Assembly: GCA_031446125.1 (NCBI GenBank)
Contig: CP132909.1
Coordinates: forward strand, 744,001 to 808,000
Reading direction: 5' to 3'
Length of the DNA stretch: 64,000 nt
From: Arsenophonus sp031446125
GTDB taxonomy: Bacteria > Pseudomonadota > Gammaproteobacteria > Enterobacterales > Enterobacteriaceae
Made by a program: the position numbers and the translations under genes. Positions 48,450 to 57,979 of this stretch are shown here, one piece after another. The notes beneath the pieces were generated by a model. That model was not told the origin of the DNA, made no database searches, and saw only the letters and a list, made by a program, of their open reading frames with translations. The stretch's first letter is position 1; each line of letters opens with the position of its first letter.

Positions 48450-50447
48450 ATGATAAATCGCAAAATCCTTGCTAATGCTATTCGGTTTTTGAGCATAGAT
48501 GCAGTGCAAAAAGCACAATCAGGACATCCAGGTACTCCAATGGGAATGGCTGATATTGCTGAAGTATTGTGGCGTGATTATATGAATCATAATCCTGCTA
48601 ATCCAAATTGGATAGATCGTGATCGGTTTGTGTTATCTAATGGGCATGGGTCGATGTTATTGTATAGTTTGATACATCTTACTGGTTATGATTTGCCAAT
48701 TGAAGCATTAAAAAAATTTCGTCAATGGCATTCTAAAACTCCAGGACATCCGGAATATGGGTGCACACCAGGAATTGAAACAACAACTGGTCCATTAGGA
48801 CAAGGACTTGCAAATGCTGTAGGATTTGCGATTGCAGAAAAAACTTTAGCTAAACAATTTAATCGTCCTGGCCATATTATTATTGATCATTATACTTATG
48901 TTTTTGTAGGTGATGGTTGTATGATGGAAGGAATTTCACATGAAGTTTGCTCATTAGCTGGGACATTAAAATTAGGTAAACTTATTGTTTTTTATGATGA
49001 TAATGATATTTCAATTGATGGAAAAGTAAAAGGTTGGTTTACAGAGAATACATCCGTACGTTTTGCTGCTTATAATTGGCATGTTATCAAAGATATTGAT
49101 GGACACAATTCTGAAAAAATAAAATTAGCAATAGAGGAAGCACGTAATATTACTGATAAACCATCTTTATTAATTTGTAAAACAATTATTGGTTATGGAT
49201 CTCCAAATAAAGCGGGTTTAAAAGAAGCTCATGGTGCTCCACTAGGTGAAAGTGAAGTATTTGCCACTAGGGAAGCACTAAATTGGCCGTATCCACCTTT
49301 TAAAATACCATCAGAAATTTATAAAAAGTGGAATGCTATAAAAATAGGTCAAAAAAAAGAAGATATTTGGAATAGAAATTTTTTAGCATACAAAAAGGCT
49401 TTCCCTCAACTTGCTAAAGATTTTTTGCGTCGTAAAAAAGGACATTTTCCTGATAAATGGAAATTTATCGTGAATAATTTAATCAATAGATTACAATCTA
49501 ATCCGCGTAATATATCTGGTCGTCAAGCTTCACAAAATATATTAGAAGTATTTTGTAAAAAACTTCCTGAAATGTTAGGTGGTTCGGCTGACTTGTCACC
49601 AAGTAATTTGACTATGTGGTCTGGTTCTCAAGCAATTCATCAGGATTCGGGTGGTAATTATATTCATTATGGTGTACGTGAATTTGGAATGTCAGCTATC
49701 ATGAATGGAATTTCATTACATGGTGGTTTTATACCTTATGGTGGTACATTTTTGATGTTTGTTGAATATGCGCGGAATACATTACGTATGGCAGCATTAA
49801 TGAAAATTCGTACTATTTTTGTTTATACTCATGATTCTATTGGTATTGGTGAAGATGGTCCAACTCATCAACCTATTGAACAATTAGCTACTCTACGAAT
49901 AATACCAAATATGAGCACTTGGCGTCCTTGTGATCAAGTGGAAGCGGTAGTTGCTTGGCAGTATGCAATTGAGCGTGTTGAAGGCCCAACTGCTTTAATT
50001 TTTTCTCGGCAAAATCTTGAACAACAAGTACGTAATAAAAAACAATTAAACAATATTAGTAAAGGAGGATATGTTCTAAAAGATACTCCGATAGGTATGC
50101 CTGAAATTATTTTAATTGCAACAGGTTCCGAAGTTGCATTAGCTGTTAAAGTATATAAAAATTTAAGTGATGAAGGATATAAAGTTCGAGTAGTATCTAT
50201 ACCATCAACAGATACTTTTGAAAAACAGGATATAGATTATATTGAATCTGTATTGCCATCTGCAGTTACTACTCGTCTTGTAATTGAAGCTGGTATTCCT
50301 GATTATTGGTATAAATATATTGGTAAAAACAGTAAAATTATTGGTATAAGTACTTTTGGTGAATCAGCACCAGCAGATATATTATTTGATAAATTTGGTT
50401 TTAATGTTAAAAATGTACTAAGTCAGGCCAAATTATTATTACATTAA
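48450..50447 (+). CDS. tktA: Transketolase
   Basis: Transketolase moves two-carbon units between sugar phosphates, linking glycolysis and the pentose phosphate pathway and supplying erythrose-4-phosphate, the substrate of Epd encoded 260 bp downstream. The protein is 665 residues (E. coli 663). The start MINRKILANAIRFLSIDAVQ and the segments SGHPGTPMGMADIAEV, GPLGQGLANAVG and FVGDGCMMEG (thiamine diphosphate motif) are conserved, as are REFGMSAIMNGISLHGG and THDSIGIGEDGPTHQPIEQL. A TTGGAGAAAAATA ribosome site precedes the start. The closest match is TktA rather than DXS. Confidence 0.96.
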   Translation: MINRKILANAIRFLSIDAVQKAQSGHPGTPMGMADIAEVLWRDYMNHNPANPNWIDRDRFVLSNGHGSMLLYSLIHLTGYDLPIEALKKFRQWHSKTPGHPEYGCTPGIETTTGPLGQGLANAVGFAIAEKTLAKQFNRPGHIIIDHYTYVFVGDGCMMEGISHEVCSLAGTLKLGKLIVFYDDNDISIDGKVKGWFTENTSVRFAAYNWHVIKDIDGHNSEKIKLAIEEARNITDKPSLLICKTIIGYGSPNKAGLKEAHGAPLGESEVFATREALNWPYPPFKIPSEIYKKWNAIKIGQKKEDIWNRNFLAYKKAFPQLAKDFLRRKKGHFPDKWKFIVNNLINRLQSNPRNISGRQASQNILEVFCKKLPEMLGGSADLSPSNLTMWSGSQAIHQDSGGNYIHYGVREFGMSAIMNGISLHGGFIPYGGTFLMFVEYARNTLRMAALMKIRTIFVYTHDSIGIGEDGPTHQPIEQLATLRIIPNMSTWRPCDQVEAVVAWQYAIERVEGPTALIFSRQNLEQQVRNKKQLNNISKGGYVLKDTPIGMPEIILIATGSEVALAVKVYKNLSDEGYKVRVVSIPSTDTFEKQDIDYIESVLPSAVTTRLVIEAGIPDYWYKYIGKNSKIIGISTFGESAPADILFDKFGFNVKNVLSQAKLLLH

Positions 50448-50705
50448 TGTATTTAAAAATATAAAAACATGAACTTTTTATTATTTTTTTTATTTAAAAA
50501 ACATTTAAGTAATTTAAATTTTTTATAACTTTAGCTCCTAAATTGTTTTATTTGATGTTTGTACAAAGATTATATTTTATAAAATTTAGTTCCTAAAAAT
50601 AAATATTTTTTATAAATTTTACTATTAAAAGAATATTTAGAATGAAAACTATAATTATCAGTATTTTTTTCTGTTAATATGTTTTTATTAAATTGAAGGA
50701 ATAAT

Positions 50706-51722
50706 ATGATAATTAAAGTAGCCATTAACGGTTTTGGAAGAATAGGACGCAGCGTATTAAGAGCGCTTTATGAATCAGGTTATCGGACTAAAATTGCTGT
50801 TATTGCAATTAATGAAATTGCTGTTGCAGAAGGTATGGCACATTTATTAAAATATGATTCTAGTCATGGTATATTTGCTTGGGATGTAAGTATTGATAAG
50901 GATTTTTTATCAGTTGGTAATGATGTGATTTATCTTTTTCATGAATATAAGATAGAAAAATTACCATGGGGCGCATTAGATATTGATATCGTTTTGGATT
51001 GTACTGGTATTTATGGTTCAAATATAGATGGTTATACTCATTTATCTAGTGGTGCAAAAAAAGTTTTGTTTTCTCATTTAGGTATTGGTGATCTGGATGC
51101 AACTATTGTTTATGGTGTTAATGAAAATAGTTTAAAAAAAACTGATCAAATTGTTTCAAATGCATCTTGTACCACTAATTGTGTTATCCCAGTAATAAAA
51201 ATATTAGATACTTCTTTGCATATTGAATCCGGTATAGTGACAGTCATACACGCTGCAATGAATGACCAACCAGTAATCGATGCTTATCATGAAGATTTAC
51301 GTCGAACAAGAGCTGCTAGTCAATCTATAATTCCTGTAGATACGAAATTAGTTTCTGGAATTACACGAATTTTTCCTAAATTTAAAAATTATTTTGAAGC
51401 AATATCAGTGCGCGTACCTACTATCAATGTAACAGCAATTGATTTGAATGTAAAAGTAAAATCTAAAGTTACAGTTGATAAGGTTAATCAAATATTAGAA
51501 AAATCAGCAAAAGAATTATTTTGTGGTATTCTTGATTATACTGAATTACCATTGGTATCAACAGATTTTAATCATGATTCACATAGTGCTATTGTAGATG
51601 GCACACAAACACGTGTAAGTGGAAAAAATTTAATCAAAATTTTCGCATGGTGTGATAATGAGTGGGGATTTGCTAATCGTATGCTTGATACTACTTTAGC
51701 AATGGCTGCCACCGGATTTTAG
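50706..51722 (+). CDS. epd: D-erythrose-4-phosphate dehydrogenase
   Basis: Epd oxidises erythrose-4-phosphate to 4-phosphoerythronate, the first step of the DXP-dependent pyridoxal 5'-phosphate pathway. The 338 residues match E. coli Epd (339) better than GapA: KVAINGFGRIGRSVLRALYE, AINEIAVAEGMAHLLKYDSS, VLDCTGIYGS and FSHLGIGDLDATIVYGVN. The catalytic cysteine is in SNASCTTNCVIP. The C-terminus CDNEWGFANRMLDTTLAMA is nearly identical to E. coli. Together with pgk and fbaA it forms the conserved epd-pgk-fbaA cluster. Retention suggests that vitamin B6 is still made; the rest of the pathway is not in the window. Confidence 0.96.
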   Translation: MIIKVAINGFGRIGRSVLRALYESGYRTKIAVIAINEIAVAEGMAHLLKYDSSHGIFAWDVSIDKDFLSVGNDVIYLFHEYKIEKLPWGALDIDIVLDCTGIYGSNIDGYTHLSSGAKKVLFSHLGIGDLDATIVYGVNENSLKKTDQIVSNASCTTNCVIPVIKILDTSLHIESGIVTVIHAAMNDQPVIDAYHEDLRRTRAASQSIIPVDTKLVSGITRIFPKFKNYFEAISVRVPTINVTAIDLNVKVKSKVTVDKVNQILEKSAKELFCGILDYTELPLVSTDFNHDSHSAIVDGTQTRVSGKNLIKIFAWCDNEWGFANRMLDTTLAMAATGF

Positions 51723-51805
51723 AATGCATCTCATTGTTTATTTTACAAAAGAATAAAAAAAATATTTTTTATGTATTAAAAAATATTTAAGAGAATTTAT
51801 TATCT

Positions 51806-52993
51806 ATGTCTATAATTAAAATAATTGATTTAGACTTAAAAAATAAGAAAGTATTAATTCGATCTGATTTAAATGTCCCTATTGTAGATGGGAGGATTAT
51901 TTCTGATGCACGAATTCGCGCTTCTTTGCCAACAATTAAAATTGCATTAAAGAAAGGTGCAAAAGTGATGATCATGTCTCATCTGGGTCGTCCGATTGAA
52001 GGTGAATATAATCAAAAATTTTCATTAATGCCTATTGTAAAATATTTAGCAAATAAACTTGATTATCCTGTTCGGTTAGTCAGAAATTATTTAAATGGAA
52101 TTAAAGTTAAGGATAATGAATTAGTAGTTCTTGAGAATGTAAGATTTAACAGAGGTGAAATAAAAAATGATGAAAATTTGTCTCAGCAATATGCTGCTCT
52201 TTGTGATATTTATGTAATGGATGCATTTGGAACTGCTCATCGTACTCATGCATCAACTTCTGGTATAGCAAAATTTGCTTCTTTATCATGTGCAGGATTA
52301 TTATTATCGTTTGAATTAGAGTCATTAAGTAAAGCTTTAAAAAATCCTGCACGTCCAATGGTAGCTATTATTGGTGGTTCAAAAGTTTCCAGTAAATTAA
52401 ATATATTAAATTCTTTAGTAGAGATTTCTGACCAAATTATTGTAGGAGGTGGAATTGCTAATACTTTTATTGCTGCTGCTAATCATAAAATAGGATGTTC
52501 TTTATACGAACAATCTTTTGTTGCAACAGCAAAAAAAATATTATCAAATTTTGATATTATTATACCAATTGATGTGTGTGTTGCAAAAAAATTTTCAGAG
52601 ACTGCTGTAGGAATTGTAAAGTCTATTAATGACATTAAAGATAATGAGCACATTTTAGATTTAGGTCATAAAACTGTTAATTATTTAGTAGATATTTTAC
52701 AAAAAGCAAAAACAATTTTATGGAATGGTACTCTTGGAGTTTTTGAATTTGCTAATTTCCGTTATTCTACTGAAGTGATTGCAAAAACTATTGCAAAAAG
52801 CACAGCTTTTTCTATTGCAGGTGGTGGTGATACAATAGCAGCTATTAATGCGCTTGGTATTGTAGATAAAATATCTTATATTTCTACTGGCGGAGGAGCT
52901 TTTCTAGAATTTATTCAAAATAAGAAATTACCTGCAATTGTTGCATTAGAAGAATGGGAAAATCAGCAATCATATTTAAAAAATAATAGGTAA
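51806..52993 (+). CDS. pgk: Phosphoglycerate kinase
   Basis: Pgk forms ATP from 1,3-bisphosphoglycerate in glycolysis. It is 395 residues (E. coli 387); the extra length is a C-terminal tail (WENQQSYLKNNR). The substrate-binding motifs SDLNVPIVDGRIISDARIRA, MSHLGRPIEG and FGTAHRTHAST are intact, as are IIGGSKVSSKL and the nucleotide loop GGGDTIAA. An unusual feature is WNGTLGVFEF at residues 306-315, where most enzymes, including E. coli, have WNGP[VM]GVFE. It lies 83 bp behind epd and 34 bp before fbaA, so is probably part of one operon. Confidence 0.95.
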   Translation: MSIIKIIDLDLKNKKVLIRSDLNVPIVDGRIISDARIRASLPTIKIALKKGAKVMIMSHLGRPIEGEYNQKFSLMPIVKYLANKLDYPVRLVRNYLNGIKVKDNELVVLENVRFNRGEIKNDENLSQQYAALCDIYVMDAFGTAHRTHASTSGIAKFASLSCAGLLLSFELESLSKALKNPARPMVAIIGGSKVSSKLNILNSLVEISDQIIVGGGIANTFIAAANHKIGCSLYEQSFVATAKKILSNFDIIIPIDVCVAKKFSETAVGIVKSINDIKDNEHILDLGHKTVNYLVDILQKAKTILWNGTLGVFEFANFRYSTEVIAKTIAKSTAFSIAGGGDTIAAINALGIVDKISYISTGGGAFLEFIQNKKLPAIVALEEWENQQSYLKNNR

Positions 52994-53027
52994 GATTAAT
53001 GACTTATGTAAAAAAGGAATTTATCTT

Positions 53028-54104
53028 ATGTTAAACATTTTTAACATTGTTAATCCCGGTGTTATTACTGGCGATGATGTGCAAAAAATTTTTTCTCTTG
53101 AAAAAAAATATAAATTTGCATTACCAGCAGTTAATTGTTTCGGTCTGGATTCTATTAATGCTGTTTTGGAAACTGCTGCTAAAATTCGTTTTCCAGTCAT
53201 TGTTCAATTTTCTAATGGTGGAGCTGCATTTGTTGTAGGTAAAGGTTTACAAGTAAAAGGTCAAGAAGCAGCAATTTTAGGTGCTATTTCGGGTGCTCAT
53301 TATTTACATAAAATATCTAAATATTATGGTGTACCTGTTATATTGCACACAGATCATTGTGGTCGTAAATTGCTGCCATGGATTGATGGTTTGCTAGATG
53401 AAGGTGAAAAATATTATCAAATGACAGGAAAACCATTGTTTTCATCACATATGATTGATTTATCAGAAGAATCCTTGGTAGATAATATTAAGACTTGTAC
53501 TCAGTATTTAAAAAGAATGAGTAAAATGGAGATGACATTAGAAATTGAGTTAGGTTGTACTGGTGGCGAAGAAGATGGGATTGATCATTCTGGAATAGAC
53601 AGTGCATTACTTTATACACAACCTGAAGATGTTGCTTATGCTTATGAAAAATTATGTCAAATTAGTAATCGATTTATGATTGCAGCATCTTTCGGTAATG
53701 TTCATGGTGTTTATAAAGCAGGCAATGTTCAATTAATGCCAAAGATTCTTAAGAATTCACAAGAATATGTTACTAAAAAGTTTCATTTACCAGAAAAAAA
53801 TAATTTAAATTTTGTGTTTCATGGTGGATCTGGTTCGTCTATTGAAGATATTAAAGAAGCTGTCAATTATGGTGTTGTAAAAATGAATATTGATACAGAT
53901 ACGCAATGGGCAACTTGGGAAGGGATATTAAATTATTATAAGGAAAATAAGAATTATTTAGAAACTCAATTAGGTAATCCAGAAGGTAAAGATAAACCAA
54001 ATAAAAAATATTATGATCCTCGTATCTGGATGCGAGCCGGTCAGATTGCTATGATGAAACGTTTAGAACAGGCATACAAAGCATTAAATTGTATTAATTT
54101 TTAA
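53028..54104 (+). CDS. fbaA: Fructose-bisphosphate aldolase, class II
   Basis: FbaA splits fructose-1,6-bisphosphate into two triose phosphates using a zinc ion. The 358 residues (E. coli 359) begin with a short N-terminus, then NPGVITGDDVQKIFSLEKKY. Zinc and catalytic residues are in LHTDHCGRKLLPWIDGLLD, IELGCTGGEEDGIDHSGID, SFGNVHGVYKAGN and FHGGSGSS, and KMNIDTDTQWATWEG is the conserved C-terminal substrate segment. An AAAAAGGAATTTATCTT ribosome site precedes the start. It ends the epd-pgk-fbaA cluster. Confidence 0.97.
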   Translation: MLNIFNIVNPGVITGDDVQKIFSLEKKYKFALPAVNCFGLDSINAVLETAAKIRFPVIVQFSNGGAAFVVGKGLQVKGQEAAILGAISGAHYLHKISKYYGVPVILHTDHCGRKLLPWIDGLLDEGEKYYQMTGKPLFSSHMIDLSEESLVDNIKTCTQYLKRMSKMEMTLEIELGCTGGEEDGIDHSGIDSALLYTQPEDVAYAYEKLCQISNRFMIAASFGNVHGVYKAGNVQLMPKILKNSQEYVTKKFHLPEKNNLNFVFHGGSGSSIEDIKEAVNYGVVKMNIDTDTQWATWEGILNYYKENKNYLETQLGNPEGKDKPNKKYYDPRIWMRAGQIAMMKRLEQAYKALNCINF

Positions 54105-54126
54105 TAATTATTTGCAAATTTTAAGG

Positions 54127-54157
54127 ATGTATATATTATTAAATGTATATATTATTA
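54127..54157. repeat. Short tandem repeat between fbaA and groES
   Basis: ATGTATATATTATTA occurs at 54127-54141 and again at 54143-54157, identical over 15 bases with a 1-nt spacer. It is too short to carry meaning alone but belongs to the run of small tandem duplications in intergenic DNA here. Confidence 0.8.
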
Positions 54158-54282
54158 TATAAAAATATATTATTTTTTGTCTTATGATTTTTTTTGATAA
54201 TATTTAAAATATTTATTTTTTTAGGTTACATGTTATTGTTATTTTTAATAATAAAAAATGTAAAAAAAATTTGTGTACCCCC

Positions 54283-54310
54283 CTTGAAGTGGTTTTTATT
54301 GACCCCATAT
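54283..54310 (+). promoter_or_regulatory. Heat-shock (sigma-32) promoter of groES-groEL
   Basis: CTTGAA (54283-54288), preceded by CCCCC, lies 14 bp before CCCCATAT (54303-54310). This fits the sigma-32 consensus CTTGAA-N(11-16)-CCCCATnT and closely resembles the E. coli groE promoter (CCCCCTTGAAG...CCCCATTT). It stands out sharply as a C-rich island in a very A/T-rich setting and is 90 bp upstream of groES. Confidence 0.92.
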
Positions 54311-54400
54311 ACCAAATAGGGTGCTAGTTGTTGATATTAAAACATACTAGTATTATCCTTCATTTACTTTACGTGGATTGTATTTATAGGAGATCTATTC

Positions 54401-54694
54401 ATGAAGATTCGTCCATTGCATGATCGGGTTATCATCAAGCGCGAAGAAGTTGAATCTAAATCTGCAGGTGGTATTGTTTTAACTGGTACTGCAGCAAGTA
54501 AATCAACTCGAGGTAAAGTGCTGGCTATTGGTAAAGGTCGCATCTTAGAAAATGGTCAGACTAAACCATTAGATGTGAAAGTCGATGATATAGTTATTTT
54601 TAACGACGGTTATGGTGTGAAAACAGAGAAGATTGATGAGGAAGAAGTGTTGATTATGTCAGAAAGCGATATTTTGGCAATTATCGAAAAATAA
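54401..54694 (+). CDS. groES: Co-chaperonin GroES
   Basis: GroES caps the GroEL folding chamber. It has 97 residues, the normal length. The start MKIRPLHDRVIIKREEVESK, the mobile loop ESKSAGGIVLTGTAASKS and GKGRILENGQTKPLDVKV are all conserved. The ribosome site is AGGAGATCTATTC. A sigma-32 promoter lies 90 bp upstream, and groEL follows after 47 bp. Its bases are noticeably less A/T-biased than those of neighbouring genes, consistent with high expression. Confidence 0.98.
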   Translation: MKIRPLHDRVIIKREEVESKSAGGIVLTGTAASKSTRGKVLAIGKGRILENGQTKPLDVKVDDIVIFNDGYGVKTEKIDEEEVLIMSESDILAIIEK

Positions 54695-54741
54695 TTTCTA
54701 GTTTAGATCTTCTGAATGAAAGAATTTAAAGGAAAGAAACA

Positions 54742-56379
54742 ATGGCAGCTAAAGACGTAAAATTTGGTACTGATGCACGTATAAAAATGCTCCGTGGAGT
54801 AAATATTCTTGCAGATGCAGTAAAAGTTACTTTAGGTCCGAAAGGAAGAAATGTAATTTTAGATAAAGCTTTTGGAGCACCTTCAATTACTAAAGATGGT
54901 GTGTCTGTTGCCCGAGAAATTGAATTAGAAGATAAATTCGAAAATATGGGCGCCCAGATGGTAAAAGAAGTTGCTTCTAAAGCAAATGATGCAGCAGGTG
55001 ACGGAACAACTACTGCGACAGTATTAGCTCAATCTATTGTTAGCGAAGGTTTAAAGGCAGTAGCGGCTGGTATGAATCCAATGGATTTAAAACGTGGTAT
55101 TGATAAAGCAGTTGCTGCTGGAGTCGAGGAATTAAAAAAATTATCTACACCTTGCGCTGATAATAAAGCAATCGAACAAGTAGGTACTATTTCTGCTAAC
55201 TCTGATGAAACAGTCGGTAAATTAATTGCAGAAGCAATGGAAAAAGTTGGTAAAGAAGGGGTCATTACGGTTGAAGAAGGATCAGGTTTAGAAGATGAAC
55301 TTGATGTTGTCGAAGGAATGCAATTTGATCGTGGTTATTTATCTCCTTATTTTATTAATAAACCAGATAGTGGAGTTGCTGAATTAGAAAATCCATATGT
55401 TTTACTTATAGATAAAAAAGTCTCTAATATTCGTGAATTGTTACCTGTATTAGAAAGTGTTGCTAAAGCAGGAAAACCACTTTTGATTATTGCTGAAGAT
55501 GTTGAAGGTGAAGCATTAGCCACATTAGTGGTAAATAATTTAAGAGGCATCGTAAAAGTTGCTGCGGTAAAAGCTCCAGGATTTGGCGACCGTCGTAAAG
55601 CGATGATACAGGATATTGCTATTTTAACTAATGGAACTGTTATTTCTGAAGAAATCGGAATGGAATTAGAAAAAGCTACTCTAGAACATTTAGGGCAAGC
55701 TAAACGTATTGTTATTAATAAAGATACCACTACTATTATTGATGGTATGGGTGAAAAAAATACGATTAAAGATAGAATTAAACAGATAATGCAACAACGT
55801 GATGAAGCAACATCAGATTATGATCGTGAGAAATTACAAGAACGTATTGCTAAATTATCTGATGGTGTTGCTGTGATTAAAGTTGGTGCCGCTACTGAAG
55901 TTGCAATGAAAGAAAAACGTGCTCGTGTTGACGATGCATTACATGCAACTCGTGCTGCTGTAGAAGAAGGTGTTGTTGCAGGCGGTGGTATTGCTTTAGT
56001 GCGTGTTGCAACTGCATTAACTAACTTGACTGGTGACAATGAAGATCAAACAGTTGGTATTCGTATTGCATTACGTTCTATGGAAGCTCCTATGCGTCAA
56101 ATTGTTGAAAATTCTGGTGAAGAAGCAGCAGTAGTTGTTAACAATGTTAAGCAAGGAAAAGATAATTATGGTTATAATGCTTCTACTGAAAAGTATGGAG
56201 ATATGATCAAAATGGGTATCTTAGATCCAACAAAAGTTACACGTTCTGCTTTACAATTTGCAGCTTCAATTGCAGGTTTGATGATTACAACTGAAGCCAT
56301 GATCACCGATTTACCAAAAGAAGAGAAATCTGACATAAGCGCTTCCAGTAATATGGGTGGCATGGGTGGAATGATGTAA
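54742..56379 (+). CDS. groEL: Chaperonin GroEL
   Basis: GroEL is the 14-subunit folding chamber, abundant in endosymbionts where it is thought to buffer mildly destabilising mutations. At 545 residues it is nearly the E. coli length (548). It has VTLGPKGRNVILDKAFGAPS, the ATP motif GDGTTTATVLAQSIV, and the conserved AALHATRAAVEEG-like segment DDALHATRAAVEEGVVAGGG. The C-terminal GGM repeat is short (MGGMGGMM). The strand complementary to this gene contains several open frames, but these are shadows. A terminator follows at 56461. Confidence 0.98.
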   Translation: MAAKDVKFGTDARIKMLRGVNILADAVKVTLGPKGRNVILDKAFGAPSITKDGVSVAREIELEDKFENMGAQMVKEVASKANDAAGDGTTTATVLAQSIVSEGLKAVAAGMNPMDLKRGIDKAVAAGVEELKKLSTPCADNKAIEQVGTISANSDETVGKLIAEAMEKVGKEGVITVEEGSGLEDELDVVEGMQFDRGYLSPYFINKPDSGVAELENPYVLLIDKKVSNIRELLPVLESVAKAGKPLLIIAEDVEGEALATLVVNNLRGIVKVAAVKAPGFGDRRKAMIQDIAILTNGTVISEEIGMELEKATLEHLGQAKRIVINKDTTTIIDGMGEKNTIKDRIKQIMQQRDEATSDYDREKLQERIAKLSDGVAVIKVGAATEVAMKEKRARVDDALHATRAAVEEGVVAGGGIALVRVATALTNLTGDNEDQTVGIRIALRSMEAPMRQIVENSGEEAAVVVNNVKQGKDNYGYNASTEKYGDMIKMGILDPTKVTRSALQFAASIAGLMITTEAMITDLPKEEKSDISASSNMGGMGGMM

Positions 56380-56460
56380 AAATAAGAAGTTTATCGTTTT
56401 TATTATAACATTATTGTATTATGATATTATAATAACGTTTTAACAACTTCATTATATAAA

Positions 56461-56497
56461 AACCCTGACGGTTAACTATACGCCTCAGGGTTTTTTT
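56461..56497 (+). terminator. Intrinsic terminator of groESL
   Basis: AACCCTGA (56461-56468) pairs perfectly with TCAGGGTT (56485-56492) and is followed by T (to 56497). The run of A just before the left arm means it can also act on the opposite strand. It lies about 80 bp after groEL. Confidence 0.88.
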
Positions 56498-56908
56498 ATG
56501 TATCATATTATATTACTATTAAAATTAACGTAGTATATTTTTTATAAACTATAAATTTATATTTTATTGTTTTATAAGAAAATATAAAATATGATCAGTC
56601 ATCATGAATAATAAAATAAAAAAATCTGATTTTTCTAAAAAATCAATTCTTTTTGAAATGTAGTCTAAATTGAAATAAATATGAGAGAAAGTTTATATTG
56701 AATTATCAAAGGGTTAAAAATTTTAGATTCTATATTATACATATTTTTTTAATAAAAAATTCTTTGGATATTTATAATATAAATATTAGCAATGAAATTT
56801 TGAAATACAATTTATTTAAGAAATATTTTTTTATGTTTTTTTATTAATTTTATGTAATAAATAATTTTATAATATATAAATTTTCATATAATTGCATTAT
56901 TGTGATAA
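56498..56908. other. Gene-free interval between groESL and epmB (convergent)
   Basis: In E. coli yjeI and yjeJ lie here; neither can be read. The 411 bp are A/T-rich with stops in all frames, and need no promoter for either flanking gene. Confidence 0.5.
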
Positions 56909-57919
56909 TTACAAATTAATTTGGATTTTATTTAATTTCCCGGCTAATTCTTTTGTTAATTTAGGTACCAAATATCCAGAAATTCTTTTCATTAATTGCT
57001 TTATTATTTTTCTAGCTTCTTCTTCAGTCACAAGGAAATGAGCAGAGCCTTGAACTTTATCTAATAAATGTAAATAATAAGGTAAAATTCCATTTTGAAA
57101 TAGTTTATCACTTAATTGCTCAAGAATGTAAGCATTATCATTCACACCTCGTAATAGTACACTTTGATTTAGCAAAGTAACATGTATTTTTTTTAATTTT
57201 TTTATAGAATTATAAAAAGTATTGTCCATTTCATTTGGATGATTAATATGAGTAACTAAAATAATTTGCAATCGTGAAATGTAAAAACGTTGACACAGTG
57301 TATTTGTAATACGTTTAGGAATTACTACAGGTAATCGGCTATGTATTCTTAATCTTTTAATATGAGAAATTTTTTCTAATTGTGTAATTAACCAATCTAA
57401 TTCATGATCTTTTGCCATTAATGGATCTCCGCCTGAAAAAATTATTTCATTGACTTCTTTATGTTCTTGAATGTAGTTTAAGGCTACTTTCCAAGTTTCT
57501 TTATTTCCTTTGTTTTTTTCATAAGGAAAATAGCGTCGAAAGCAGTAGCGGCAATTAACAGCACAGCTGTTTTTTACTAAAAGTAATATTCTATTGTAAT
57601 ATTTATGCAATATTCCTGGAATTGGGTTGTTTTGTTCATTTAATGGATCCATAGAAAACATTGGTGTAAGATTAAATTCTGATTTTAAAGCAATAACTTG
57701 TCGTAAAAGAGGATCTTGAGGATCACCAATTTTCATTTTTTTTATAAAAGGATGGGGAACTCGTAAAGGAAACAAAGTATGAGCTGTAGCTCCAGCAGAT
57801 AATTCTGGATGATGTTGTAGCGATAATAATTTTAGTAGTTCATGATGATTTGTTACAGATTCATTCAGTTGTTTTATCCAAATATCTCTTTTTCTTATAT
57901 TTTGATTTATGATGTTCAT
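56909..57919 (-). CDS. epmB: EF-P beta-lysylation protein EpmB (lysine 2,3-aminomutase family)
   Basis: EpmB (YjeK) is a radical-SAM, PLP-dependent enzyme that turns (S)-alpha-lysine into (R)-beta-lysine, which EpmA attaches to elongation factor P. The protein is 336 residues (E. coli 342). The radical-SAM cluster motif is present as CAVNCRYC (CX3CX2C) in a SCAVNCRYCFRRYFPY context; EIIFSGGDPLMAKDHEL and the PLP-lysine region HLLDKVQGSAHF are also present. It diverges from efp, the protein it serves, with 60 bp between starts, as in E. coli. The EpmA ligase is not in the window, though it is needed for the modification. Confidence 0.94.
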   Translation of the reverse strand: MNIINQNIRKRDIWIKQLNESVTNHHELLKLLSLQHHPELSAGATAHTLFPLRVPHPFIKKMKIGDPQDPLLRQVIALKSEFNLTPMFSMDPLNEQNNPIPGILHKYYNRILLLVKNSCAVNCRYCFRRYFPYEKNKGNKETWKVALNYIQEHKEVNEIIFSGGDPLMAKDHELDWLITQLEKISHIKRLRIHSRLPVVIPKRITNTLCQRFYISRLQIILVTHINHPNEMDNTFYNSIKKLKKIHVTLLNQSVLLRGVNDNAYILEQLSDKLFQNGILPYYLHLLDKVQGSAHFLVTEEEARKIIKQLMKRISGYLVPKLTKELAGKLNKIQINL

Positions 57920-57979
57920 TGTGTTTAATTTTTAGTTTTTTAATTTTTAGTCATGTTTTTAAAAAAATAAAGGATTTTT

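Noticed and set aside
55029..56363. Several open frames antisense to groEL
   Set aside because: They mirror the strongly coding groEL frame and have no start context or similarity of their own.
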